64,000 nucleotides of DNA from Bigelowiella natans CCMP2755 (Eukaryota; Cercozoa; Chlorarachniophyceae): NCBI GenBank assembly GCA_000320545.1, contig ADNK01000023.1, positions 1 to 64,000 on the forward strand, written 5' to 3'. Below, piece by piece: positions 22,347 through 34,720 of the stretch (position 1 is its first letter; each line of letters begins with the position of its first letter). Under the pieces are notes generated by a model. It had not been told where the DNA came from and searched no databases. It was given only the letters and a program-made list of their open reading frames with translations. The position numbers and the translations under genes are program-made.

Positions 22347-23816
22347 CACTCGAAATGATGACTGATCATATTTCTCGGTGGGATGCAGGTTCTAGTTTGG
22401 AAGCGTTTGGGAGCACGGTTTAAGGACGAAGAGTTGGCAGCGATCGACGCGGCCACGCTCAATGCTAACAGGAAGCAGTTTGAGCAGGTGGAGACGAAGA
22501 CAAACCAACATATTACGTCTTCTTTATAATAGCAATAATGAAAATGGTCATGAGCGCAGATACCGAATAATGGAGGAGCAGCTGCTGCCTCATGGGAGAG
22601 CTTCCAAGCTTTGCAGCAAATTTCTGAACTCGTTGTGCGCAGGTGAACGTGGACCTTCGCAAGCGCTCCGTCTTGATGCGTAAAGAAGGAGGTCATCATA
22701 CTCACACCATGAATATGTGTTGTGCGTTGGGCGATCGAGATGTCGCGTAGAAATAGAACCAACCACCACCCCAAATCTTCCCGCATCATCAAAGGCTGTT
22801 CAACACACATCCGTGATCTGCCCCCTTTTTTTTGGTTCCTACGACACGTTGTGAAGGCCAACACGTTTGGTTCATTCTCGAATCTCACCTTCAGTCCTTA
22901 TTAATTATGCCGCCCGCACGCACATCAGCAAGCTTCACGGATTTTATGCAAATGATGCGATCGAAGAAGTTCGTGAGCAGAGAGGCAAGGGACATAGGCG
23001 TCCTGGCACAGGCTTGGGTGAAAACTGGTAGTTGGTGGATGCAGCGTGTGCGTGTGTGCATCAAAGCCAGTATTTCGTATTACTATCCGCATACACATAT
23101 CGCCTAAAGCAGTATTAAATCAGTTACACGCGCGCGCTCACACACACATACAATCAAGAGAGAAAGAGAGAGAGAGCGAGGAAGTGTATAAGAGAAAGAT
23201 ATTCCGACACAGGTGGGAGTTTCTCACGTCTCGAGGGTGTGAACGCTGAGCTGACGAATCTTCAAGAGAGTATGCAAACCTCCGTGGCATCGGTAATCCC
23301 CAGTCATCCGCAGTATTCGAACAGTCTATAGCTATGGCCCTCCATTTAAATATTCTGGCTCGTTTCTTCCGACTTCTTCATGATCATCATGAATATCATC
23401 AGGGTGTGACGTTCACAGAATTCATGCAGTCTTTTACGCCTGAAGATGTCGTCACTGACAAGGACGGTCGGGTAACATTCTCGGTACGGGTGTCGCCAGA
23501 TTGTCTTGAAGTTAGCTTGTGGAGGTATCGTTTGTTTAATCGATCGCGGAACTTATCAGAATGATTTACGACTTCATGATGATTAGAGATGACTTTGATG
23601 ATGATTATGATGATGATTATCATAGTGATACTGCTTACTGCGGGAAATAGGAGAGCAAAAATACGGACGGTTGTGACATCATTCTATCCTCCTTTCTTGC
23701 AGGCACGTACGTGGCAAATTCAGTCAGACGGAGCTCGAAAGCATTAACAGCCATCCACGGAAACAACAAATTCATAAGTGGCTGAAGTTCGTCGTTCCTG
23801 GCGGGTTACACAAACT

Positions 23817-23851
<35 letters not shown>

Positions 23852-24025
23852 ATACACCCATATCACACTTTGTACGTCTGTGTACAACTACTCATGCTCC
23901 ATATGTGCAGGATCGATGAAGGAAAACTAATGCGCAGGGCGGCACGACAAAAGGCCAAGAGGCGTTACTTCATGAAACCTGGCCGTGCAGATTCATACTC
24001 ATCGGCTTTGCGTCAAAAAAATTGA
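17382..24025 (+). CDS. Unrecognised multi-exon protein (24 exons resolved, 5' end uncertain)
   Basis: Exons: 17382-17537, 17655-17712, 17785-17873, 18086-18164, 18439-18479, 18836-18897, 19043-19258, 19482-19581, 19759-19814, 19988-20049, 20367-20428, 20553-20631, 20884-20917, 21096-21168, 21532-21584, 21875-21925, 22237-22270, 22389-22487, 22643-22691, 22929-23027, 23213-23292, 23403-23524, 23703-23777, 23911-24025. They total 1944 nt in one frame, 647 residues with no start Met identified. I recognise no family. The first exon has a short hydrophobic stretch (STWLLWVIFVVTAL). A Pro/Ser linker follows, then a long region rich in helix-forming charged residues: LSKAITGNKKALMIQDEV, FFVAAWHQKGGFV, EVLVWKRLGARFKDEELAA. 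Two stretches resemble each other (SFTDFMQMMRSKKFV and TFTEFMQSFTPEDVV), perhaps an internal repeat. The C-terminus is strongly basic. Agreement of all 23 junction phases is the main evidence that this is one real gene. Confidence 0.7.
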
Positions 24026-25644
24026 CTTTACATCCTAACATCTCAACTCTGCAAAATGCCATCTAACAAGCCTGCATTCATGTCGTTCACATTCCATTAG
24101 TGTGTTTTTTTTGTGTTTGCCTTTGTATTTACATGCTGATCGGGTGTATCATCGCCACGCAACCACGTGTCTGACTAACCTGGTAACACTGGCGTTTGTG
24201 GACGTCAGCCTGCCAGACCCACATTTCAGACAACTTGCCATGCATCATGCACAGCATCCACACTAGCTAGCTAGCTCTAGATGCATGCTGGCATGCAGCA
24301 GACGGAACCCTGCGCTTTCTGTCGCGCATTGCAGTTGTTGACAGATAGCTAGATAGGTTGCAATGCACTCGTCATCCAGACTGTTAGATCATCAAATGCT
24401 CCCTGCTAGCCAGCTATAGCTGGGTGCATGCAAGCATGACAGCGGCTGGGCCTGTGATCTAGCTAGCTAGCAACATGCTAGCATGCACGTGCACGCACGT
24501 TCACGGTTTGGCGTTGCATGCTAGCATGCGCACTTGTCATTTGTGCACCATCTGGATTGCTAGATTGCGTGCACGCATCGTTGATGGCCCAGAAAGTGCT
24601 GTCTCTCATTACGGCATTGCAGTTCGCATCACACAATGTGATTGTTTGTCTGGTCACACGCACTTCCCTGCTGCCATCTAGCCATGCCAGCACGACGAAC
24701 GTGCACGCTCGCAATGAGTTCGGCCCACAGAATCGGTGGTTGATTGCAACTAGGCAACATGGTGTGCATGGCTAGATGGCATGATGCTGATCATTGCACA
24801 AATCGTGTGACGCATTGGAGGATTTCCAGGCTTTCAATGATTGTGCTGTGTGCGTTGTGGCGTTGACTTGCATTGTTGTGGTGGTCAAGTTCGCATCAAC
24901 TGCGTGGAGAGCGAACAAGGGAACGAAGAGTTTCCATCGGCGCAGTCATCAGAGGATCAAAAGAAGGTTGAAGTGGCGTTGGCATTGGTGTCAGCTCTCA
25001 TCCAATCAATGGATGATGTTTTGATGCACGTGAGTCTTGTTGGAGACCATCTGCCACACGATTCTGTCTTCACAGTGGACTCTTGACGCCGGAAAAGTCT
25101 TTCTCGGTCTGACGCTTGCTACAGTGGGCTACAAATAAATGGATGAATGAAAAACTGTTGTCGCAAACATTTGTTAGCCTTCATGTACTAATCTGCCTCG
25201 TCACGTGCGCTCACCATTGCGCCTGAATGACATCAGCTAAGTTGAAGATGTCGCAGCACAAATGAAACAAGTTGTTATTTCCAAAAATTCTAATGACTGA
25301 GAATTTAGTCCTACGACAACCCAATCTAGAATTGATCTTATCCAAATGCATGAGGAGTGGAAACGCTTCCCTCCCGAAAGGGCTCCGCAGCTGAACTGAA
25401 ATCCAGGTGGAAACTGCTGAAAATCGTGTCTTTTAGGAAAATTCTTACTGTTTTTCTTTTTTTTTCTTTCCCACAAATCAAACTCCAAAACACAACTTGC
25501 GTAACAAGCGAAGAAGGTGTGGTTAGGGGGGGGGGCGATGATGCAGGCAGAAATTGACGATATATGAGCAATAGAATATGTTTCTTACACAAAGTCGAGA
25601 CATCCTGTCCTAATGTCCGGTGTATGTTGTAGCAACTATAAGAG
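24026..25644. other. 1.6-kb spacer rich in CATGCTAGCATG-type palindromes
   Basis: This is the only interval between two genes on the same strand. It holds two copies of the palindrome CATGCTAGCATG (24474-24485, 24517-24528) and many GCTAGC, GCATGC and CTAGCTAG words between about 24240 and 24780. An 81-codon open frame at 24841-25086 (+) has no recognised domain, and its status is unknown. Confidence 0.6.
24474..24485. repeat. Spacer palindrome CATGCTAGCATG, copy 1
   Basis: Perfect 12-bp palindrome. Exact copies are at 24517-24528, 54883-54894, 57742-57753 and 57961-57972, all between genes. Confidence 0.9.
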
Positions 25645-27677
25645 ATGCTGCAGAAAACATTCTTCAGTACTCCACGAAAGACGAATGGCAAAAGGACGAT
25701 AAAACTGCTCAGAAAAGAGCGAGGCATTATGATGAATTTTTCATGTAAGTAAAGTTGTCGTACATTAGAACAATGTTCTTTCACTGCATTATTGTTATCA
25801 TTAGCAACAACGTTGATAACGTTCTACGAAGGAGAGACTCCGATAGAGTACCTCGAAGGGCGTCTTCATGAGATGTACCGAGCAAACCCATGGCTAAATG
25901 GCCGACTTGTAACCGATCCCCAAGCTCGTGAACCTGTAATTCAATACGACGAAATGAGTTCTGTCTCCGTAGACAACGATGATTACAACGCTGGCAATCT
26001 TCTCCAAGTTTTGAACCTGGATTTAAATATCCAAACCCCGTATCATGTTATGGCGTCTATGTGTGAAGCAGCCATCGTAAAAAATGGATTGGTAAAAGAT
26101 CATTTGAACATTTAAATATTTGATAAATTGATTAAGTTTATATATGTTGGTCAACGAATCTTCTAATTTATTAGAGATCTTTAGATAAGGACGAGAAATT
26201 GTTCAAGGTTTCTACAATATCTACAATGAAGTTGTGTATAAAATATAGACTATTGTTTTAGGTCTCGATCATCATAGACAAATCATCAAGAAATAAATTC
26301 GCGCTGATTGTATCTCTAAGCCATGTAGCAGGTCTTTATGTCTTGAAACATGTCTTTGAATTTTGTAAGGATTCGAGATGGATGAACACTTTGGCTAAAT
26401 TTAGGCGACGGTGCCAGCTTCTACTCTATATACCAGATGCTCGACAAAGATGCACATGTCCGCCTGCGATAATAACATTTTCGTTTGTTTTCTAGATCCG
26501 TTTCTTATTCTAAAGTACTGGTATGAATCCTACTTTCAGATCCAAAAGCTAAAAATCGATCGAAAATTCGATTACGAACTCTGTGAACAAGAAATATTGG
26601 GTAAATTAATCATGAGCTACTAGCGATGGAATATTCTGAGACTAATTTGTATATAAGGTCTATCGAACGAAAGGCATTGTTCTACATTTTCGTTCCTTGT
26701 TCCTTTCATCCTTTCGAAGCTTCGTAGGAAGATCATTGGAGCCAAAACTACTGCGGCATTTCTCAACGTAAGCACAGTTCATATTGAAAAAGTGAAGCGA
26801 AAGTTTATGAAGGAATTAGAGGAGAAAAAAGATACGGACACTAGAAGTAGTTCAAGTGAAAGAAAGGAAGTGGAGTTCATATCAACAAACGACATACTCA
26901 CATCCTGGTAACAAATCTCTATATTTAAATCATGTGGAAGTTTTGCTCATCATGCGTTGAATGTTCATAGAGCTAACAGTATTGTATGTAAAGGTTTTTG
27001 AAGCTTGTGAATGCACCGTTGGGTCTCATGGCAATGAACATGCGCGGCCGCACCGGTGTTTTTTCTTTGCTCTGTGGAGTTCATTTTGTCACTGAAAATT
27101 GTAAGCAGGTGCTTTAGATCTTGATAGCAAACAAGTTGGGAACTACGAGGCAGGGATATACTATGCAAAATCGGACTATCAATCTCCTGTAAGTTGCCTT
27201 GACAAAAAATTCGAAATAGCTCAGATTTCTTGGTAATCATTAGGCTCTGATCCGTAAGTCGGTAAAAACTCGAAGACGTGCAGCATCACCTGCAACATCA
27301 CTTCCATCGCTGTTTAAGATGCTGTGCAGTTATCGAAAAATGGGTGTCGTCTCTAATTGGGCGTCATTTTTAGAGGTAGGGTATTTATTATAGTATTTAT
27401 TATAATGTTTACTCAAATTAGCGATAAGTTTTCCTATTCGTGTACACAGGAGGATTTAAAATTGCCGGCTTGTAGACAATTGATTCACTTGCCACTCTAT
27501 GATCTCAATAGCATGAGTACAGCAGGACCCGGTTACAGCAGCTGCATTTTGTTTCGTCCTAAAAAGCGCAAACTCGCTTTATTTATAGCTGGTGAAGAAA
27601 ATTTAATTTCTTCATTGAAGAATCAATCAATCCTCGGAAAATCAGTGTTCGAGAAACGTCGTAAATGTAAGGAATAA
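25645..27677 (+). CDS. HxxxDG-type acyltransferase-like protein, 11 exons
   Basis: Exons: 25645-25744, 25805-26091, 26175-26207, 26262-26331, 26405-26457, 26540-26600, about 26720-26907, 26994-27055, 27109-27188, 27244-27375, 27450-27677, for about 430 residues. The start MLQKTFFSTPRK and STTLITFYEGETPIEYL lead to RANPWLNGRLV. The signature LSHVAGDGASFYSIYQML contains HxxxDG, the catalytic motif of CoA-dependent and condensation-type acyltransferases. FISTNDILTSW, MNMRGRTG and VGNYEAGIYY fit the second half of that fold. Substrate is unknown. The join between exons 6 and 7 is off by one base with the canonical sites I can see, so a splice site is mis-set, an unusual site is used, or the copy is damaged. 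All other phases agree. Confidence 0.72.
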
Positions 27678-28145
27678 TTTCACTTATTCCACACATTTGT
27701 TGATTGTAGATTAAACTCAACAAGCGAAACATCGGCTGGCACGCTAGCACGCTTCACGTTAGCATGATACGTATGTGCTACACAGGCAGAATGCTAAAAC
27801 AAATAAAATATGCATATGATTAAAGAATCAGTAGTCTAACAAGTATGCCTGGATGCATTAAAAAATGAGCACGTATGCTGGCTGACACCGTTGCTTGAAA
27901 ACCCATAACTACATACGCGCGTATTAGCTCAAGTTTTCTTATGCATGCCATCTAAAATCAGCCATTTTCAATCAATCTGTCTGTATTCTAGTTTTAGGCC
28001 TGGTTTTGTTTACATTCGCAGTGCATTTCTGTTATACTTGCATTTCCATAATGTATGTTCGCGCGCTGTTATATGAAACTTGCCATCCAAGGCTTATTTT
28101 CATAACTGTTTAAAGTCTATGAACCCATGCATTGCAATAACTTTT
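27678..28145. other. Tail-to-tail spacer
   Basis: A/T-rich 470 bp between the ends of the acyltransferase-like gene (+) and the GYF/Tudor gene (-). No gene or strong structure was seen. Confidence 0.5.
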
Positions 28146-28511
28146 TCACAGATCTTGTATGATGTCTCGAAATTGCTGCGGGTTAATGCCGCTGGCCTGC
28201 ATACGCTCGTGAAAATCTTCCTTCAGGTTTCGCATCTCTGCTTCCACCTCTCTTCCTAACTTTCCTGTTTCCGGATTATTTACCTTTTTATACAAAATCA
28301 CCTTTTGATATTTATAATTTAATTTGTAGTTATTTATGTTCATGAAATGTCTAAAATGCATAAATATTTACAATGCCTTTCAATATAAATATAAATATAT
28401 GACTATAAACCATTAGATGTTCATTCTATTATGTTATTGAAATAATATGGTCACCCTCTCTCGGTCTTTCGAACAATATTGAACATATCATTTAAAATTG
28501 ATATATATGTG

Positions 28512-28550
<39 letters not shown>

Positions 28551-31197
28551 TTGTGAGTATACTTGCGCATTAAAATCATGAAAAAAAATAAAGAAAGAGC
28601 TTAACCCGTCTATCATGTTCATCGCCTGCTGCATCGACGCCCCCACCAGTCCGGAGAGACCAACACGCTACGTTTTAAAAAAGAATGCACATAGTTGTTT
28701 AGAAATATATCGGGATGCTGATTCGATGAAGGCTAGATGTCAAATATATATTATGTATTGCATTACCTGAGCAGCAATCCCAGGAACATTTGTCGCAATG
28801 ATAGAATTCAGAGATCTCCTGAGAAGGTTACTCGTGTTTTACCGTGAAAGAGGGAGAGAGAGAGAGAGAGAGAGATCATGTTGTGGTGTCAGCGGATAGA
28901 CAGGTCACCTGCATCGATTTGCTACAGATATCGCAGTCCGGATACTCATCGTATCTAAAGATCATAATAATCATAATGATCATCACAATCGTAATCATCC
29001 TCGTCCTCCTCATTTTTACTTGCTCAGTCATTTCCCGGTTTGACAGTGTTTTCTTAAAATGTGACTGTATGATGATGATGATTATGATGATGATCATGAT
29101 GATGATGAAAATTACTCCCGAGGATATCGGCCGTTAAAGTACTCGCAGTCGTGGCCACTGGGACATTGCTACACACGCACAGCAGAAGAAAAATAATAAG
29201 TATGTATTTGTATCTCCTCATGAGGATGTGTGTTTCTGATTTTAGTAACTTATACACACACAAACATAGACACAGACATAGACAAATACGCACCGAGTCA
29301 AAGCCCAACAGCTGTGACTTTTCCGGGAACCTAACAACGACATTCCATGACCAGATTTATGTTTGTTAAGCTCGATTTCTGCTCTATTCACTGATTTCTG
29401 GTATCTTCCCCTCTTCTTCTTCTTCTTCTTCTTCTTCTTCTTCTGTGTTCTGCCGTCTGCTGCAATGCATGCAACCGTTCACCGGATATTCCTCATTGGG
29501 TAGAAAGTCGGCTTGTTGTTGGGGAAAAGAATGGGGTCCAAGTCCCTCGTGAGGATGCAACTGGATGATAATGGCGACGATGATGATGATGATTATTATT
29601 ATTATCATTATTATTAATAATATTTCTATTTAACGATAGAATCAACATTGAAGAATAGGAGCAACAGTATTTAAAAAGTACATGGACACAAACACAAACA
29701 CACAACACACACACACACACACACACACAATCAAACACGCACGTAATTTGTGTTTGTGTGTGTATTCTATTGAAAAAAAAATAGCAAGTGAAAACAGTCT
29801 GGGATATCGTATCATGCTGATATGGGAGGAAAAACCAAACACGGTCTTTCCTTCTTATTCTTTTGTTACAACAGAGACACATAGTACCCGTCCTCTTTCA
29901 CTTCACGTACGATAGCAGGATACCTGAAATATGAATGTCACCATCACTATCACCACCATCAGTTATCTCTATAGTCGTCGTTAATGTCATAGTAGTAACA
30001 GCGTCCTATCATGTTGGTGACTACAGCTGTTTGAATGAACATCGTTCTTCTTGTTGTTATGCAGTGCTGCGATTCGATGTGGGAGTTCCCTCAAACCATA
30101 CCACATCTCCTTCCCAGGGACGAAGGGGTTGTCGTACGTGCGCACCTCCACTGTGGCGCCGGACCTGCATCATGTGTTTGCAGTTTATACTTACAAATCA
30201 AGGCGTGTAGCTATCTATGTATGTGTATGCGCGCGCGCGCGCGTGTGTGTGTGTGTGGGGGGGGGGGGGGGAAAGTGTATGGGCAGCGCGAGAAATAAGC
30301 CATCGTTATCGTTGTTGTTGTTGTTGTTGTTGTTGTCATTGGTATTGTATTCCGCGCACCGGAGCGTCGGGTCTCGCTCCTCACTATCCTGATCGCTGCT
30401 ATGGCCTGGAAATCCCATCTTCGTTCCGTCATCCTCGTCCAAGCCAGGGTATCTTCACGTAGCAGCAAACACATCAGAGAACCATCTTGACAAAGTGGCA
30501 TTGAGAATTACTTATAACTTTCCTTATTAGGAGGAAGAGGTGTCTGAACAGCATCCTTAAATGTGCTATTTGGCACGTTATTATATATATTTGATGATGT
30601 TACTACTACTGCTACTACTACTACTAGTACTAGTAGTAGTAGTAATACCCCAGGTCAGGATCTCTTCCGCCAATATACATAGGCTCCTCGTCTTCATCCT
30701 GCTCTTCTGAAAAGACGACGACGACGACGACGACGACGAATAAAAGTGTGAATGCGCCGTGATGATAACCCCAATCTTCGAGCGCCGCGCACTCACCAAT
30801 TGACAACAATTCTATTGACATCCAGCCATGCCTTTGGTGCAAGTAATAGCGCAGACCTGAGGCGGACGGCATGACCGTGGGGTACTTGGAGATCGGTGCG
30901 AAAGCTTGCATAATCTGCAAAAATAAGGTAGGAAATAACGACGATTGGCTATCCATCACTACGGTCTCACCCATCATTTGGCACATTTATCAGCATTCAC
31001 CATCAAGAGCACGCTCGCTTGCTACTACTATTGTATGTAGTGGTACCTCCATGCGTCCTGTGGTGGGGGATTGGATCTGTGCTCGGGGGATCATCCGGCC
31101 AAAGAATAACACCAGGACGGACGGCGAAGAAGGCGCAAAAGGAGTCGACATATCAGCAGGGATGATCGATTCAATTGCATTCCATGGTAAATCAGAA

Positions 31198-31238
<41 letters not shown>

Positions 31239-31508
31239 TACAGACCGACCATGGAACTCCCAATCATCATCATCATTATTACTATTATCATTAGTAATCA
31301 TCAGTGCTTTCACCAGCAGCCCACTACTAGTATTACTACCACCCCCCCCACCATTACCACCAGCACCTTGATATGCCGCAACACGTCTACTGGGCTCTTC
31401 GGAAACACCTTAGCCATGGAAATGCTCCGCAAGAAATCGCCACTCTGATCAAAATATATTATTAGATAAAACATATGTGGAAAATTACAGCATAAGGTGA
31501 GAAGGAGC

Positions 31509-31549
<41 letters not shown>

Positions 31550-32330
31550 TCAGCACAATCAAGAAGAATCGAATGCACATATCGGCATATCGACTTTCTT
31601 CAAAAACATAAATCTAGAAAAAAAGACTACTCCTCTCAATACTATTCAATGCAAAGAAATCCTCTTCGTCGCGATCTCACCAGCAAAGACACATCCAGGG
31701 TCCCATCCGTGTGCCGTGCTTCAATACTGACGTTCACGGAGGGGGCAAGGGCGAAGGTGAAGGAGGGGAGGAGTAGCAGAAAAGCATAAGGACAACCCAA
31801 AAAAATTGCTCGCACTCAGCACTCGCTCGTGGAATTGATATTAACTCGCACGTTGTGAGGTTGGAAGAGTTAGGAGCCTTAATGTGATTTCTGATGTTGC
31901 TCAGGGACAATCAAGAGCGTGTAGTTTGACTCACGTGCAAGGCAGCCAGACGTCGGTCGGCTTTCCATCAATACCCGTCAGCTGAAGAAGAAGAAGCAGA
32001 AGAAGAAGAAGAAAACAATCACAAACACAGCCACGAACACATCGATTTTCATCTTAGAATTTCTTGCCCATTCTAGCGAAGGTCCCCTACCATGACAGTA
32101 TTATTGCCACGACAATGTACTAATTATAGCATAGAAATGAGTATGCCTCCCCCCCTCCTTCGTAAAAGGAGAAGGAGGACCTAGGATACATCTGGTAATA
32201 CCTGTATCTTGTGCTGGTTGATGCTGTACTCCTCCTGCACAGCTGCTACCGTAGGAGGAGGAGGAGGAGGAACAAGAGAAAGGATAATAAGTATTAGAAA
32301 GTAATCGAGGAGAATTGGTCAAGAGCCATC

Positions 32331-32365
<35 letters not shown>

Positions 32366-32809
32366 TCAAGTGTGTGTGTGTGTGTGTGTTTGTGTGTGTG
32401 TGAGTGTCAATAAGAAGGCATTATATATGATATCAGCAATGCGCACGCTCCCTCCCTCCCCCCCCTCTTTCCTCCACATCTCTCTACTACCTTGCTTTTG
32501 GTCCATCTTGACCTCCTCCTCGAGCACCTCTAGCCGCACCTGCAATCACAATGCACGACAGGGGGGGAGAGAGACAGGTAATAATTGTGGGTAGGTTCAT
32601 AAAGTCATTGTACGCGTTGTGCTTTTCCACTTTCTCACACCCTCTTCTAGCTTATATTCTCGAATGATTCCACTACTACTACAAACTACTACTACGATGA
32701 CGGCGACGTAATGGTTGTTGGAAGATGGTATATACAGTAGTTAGCAGTGGCACCTTGATCTGCTGGGCTCTAAGAAAGTCAGTCCTGTTGAAGCAGTAGC
32801 AGCAGCAGT

Positions 32810-32841
<32 letters not shown>

Positions 32842-32911
32842 TGGTAGTAGTGGTAGTAGTAGTAGGAAACGTTAATTCGTATGATCTCCTCGCCCACGGG
32901 AGACTTCACTT

Positions 32912-32954
<43 letters not shown>

Positions 32955-33416
32955 TGTGCTTGTGTTTGTGTGTTACCGGTCTGCAGCCTCCAGCATCTCC
33001 ATCCGAAGTGCCTCTATCTGGAGAAAGGAAGAGGAAGGAGTAGAGTAAGGGGGGTGATATACATAGCAGCAGCAGCAGCAAGATCGAGGTACTTATCTGT
33101 GGGAGAAAACTAAGTGAATAAGAGAGTGCATACGTGTATGCATACGTGCATGAGTGTGCGTATCGTGTGCTATCACTACCTCCTCCTCCCTCGTCGAGGT
33201 CGGGTCTAACCCCCCACATAGTATTATCGGCCATTGACAACGGGGAAGCAAAAAAAGGGGGTGGGGAGGGTTGGAGGAAACAATAAATGTCAATCATCGA
33301 GCATCCGTTGGTGAGAAACATAAAAGCATAATGTCAAAAGAAGATCTATTATGAATAGAGCGCAGCAGAGTATGGAGGATGAATCCTCTATATAGAAAGA
33401 CTATATTATATACGCG

Positions 33417-33457
<41 letters not shown>

Positions 33458-34010
33458 TATATCATGTTATAATTCACAATCCGTGCTGCGACCAGGCAAA
33501 CCAGCTACTGCAGAGTTCGGGCTGAATAGCTTGACGCTTACCTTCTTTCAGGCGCTTCTTGTTGCCTTCCTTACCTTGAGCCGTCGGTCCCATTGCAAAG
33601 CCCAACCTACCAATAAGGACGATGATGATAGTGGAGGTGGTGGTGGGTGATGACGATCACGGTCCAGAAGGGGGGGAGGGGGGGGAGGGGGGGGGGGGGG
33701 GGGGGTGAACCTTAGATACTCGGTCTCGTTTTCACGGCGAACAAGCGTAGTTCCATCCACGATGCCGCGGTCCCGCCACCTCAAGATCTGCGCAGTAGTC
33801 AAGGGAGAGATATTATTGCTGTTGGTATGAAACGGGAGAGCAGCAGAGAAGAAGATGGCAAGGAAGAAGAAGAAGAAGAAGCATGTTTCTAGATCGGATC
33901 TCCATTCAATTACGCAGAAGTACGAGAGAAGGGTGAATAGCATTAGGGTTAGCATGAATCGTCGTGATTGTCATAATATCGGTAACTATCCTCCCATGCA
34001 CGCACTATTG

Positions 34011-34051
<41 letters not shown>

Positions 34052-34186
34052 CTCGCAAAGGAGGAGAGAGGGAGGGTAAGGTCTTCTTCTGTGCTTTACT
34101 CTTTTATAACAAAAGGAATACACCGACCGTCGCCACAACCGTCCTAATTTCTTCTTTCAGAAAGCAGCAGCAGCAGCAGTAGCATC

Positions 34187-34221
<35 letters not shown>

Positions 34222-34270
34222 TCTCCTATGTAGTACTAGTGCTACTAGGTTGCTATCCATATTATTGTTA

Positions 34271-34305
<35 letters not shown>

Positions 34306-34329
34306 TGCTCCTCGCACCAAGGGCCATAT
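28146..34329 (-). CDS. GYF-like, coiled-coil, Tudor/Agenet-like and zinc-cluster protein (24 exons, 5' end missing)
   Basis: Exons in order: 34329-34305, 33787-33711, 33606-33542, 33205-33180, 33017-32977, 32784-32754, 32539-32491, 32245-32202, 31981-31935, 31726-31681, 31444-31367, 31076-31047, 30914-30797, 30706-30649, 30565-30512, 30452-30360, 30164-30102, 29923-29870, 29330-29294, 29168-29116, 28954-28909, 28818-28767, 28667-28606, 28301-28146. They total 1405 nt, 467 residues. YGPWCEEQILRWRDRGIVDG with TTLVRR resembles the GYF fold that binds Pro-rich peptides. A charged coiled coil follows (IEALRMEMLEAADR, VRLEVLEEEVKM). LTGIDGKPTDVWLPCTIEA and SGATVEVRTYDNPF with KEMWYPAIVREVKEDGYYV look like Tudor/Agenet barrels. 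A Cys-rich module follows: CPSGHDC, CDICSKSM, FYHCDKCSWDCCSACW, a C-x2-C...H-C-x2-C pattern of ZZ or C1-like fingers. Exons are very short (25-156 nt). The exon at 33606 could end at 33575 instead. A reader/adaptor role is inference. Confidence 0.68.
28507..28552. repeat. (TA)n microsatellite in GYF/Tudor gene intron
   Basis: Long TA run, with similar ones near 14774, 19340, 31201, 33420 and 63250. All lie within introns of the models given here. Confidence 0.85.
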
Positions 34330-34674
34330 CTGAAGAGAGTACGTAAAATGTAATTGTATTTGATGATTCGAGGAGTGATGCGAGCGACGAAAGTCACAAA
34401 CAAGGATAAGACAGTAATGGAAAGCATGCTATATTTGGCAGCAGTTCCTACTAACAGAGCTGATGCTATAGTTGCTCGATAAATTAATGCTTCTTACTCT
34501 TGGCCAACCGACGATCGCTTATAGAACCACAGACATCCGCCCGTCCTCATCGCTGCAGGTATCACGCCGTTAGCATGCATGTTCCACGAATACCGCCGAT
34601 ATCTACGCATAGCCTAGACACATGAACGACTTGCACGTGGCAGCTATCCGTGTGTGCGTGCATGTGCATGCGTC

Positions 34675-34720
<46 letters not shown>

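Noticed and set aside
24841-25086. 81-codon frame with protein-like composition in the 24-25.6 kb spacer
   Set aside because: No domain, no clear splice partners and no transcription evidence; left unnamed in the spacer entry.
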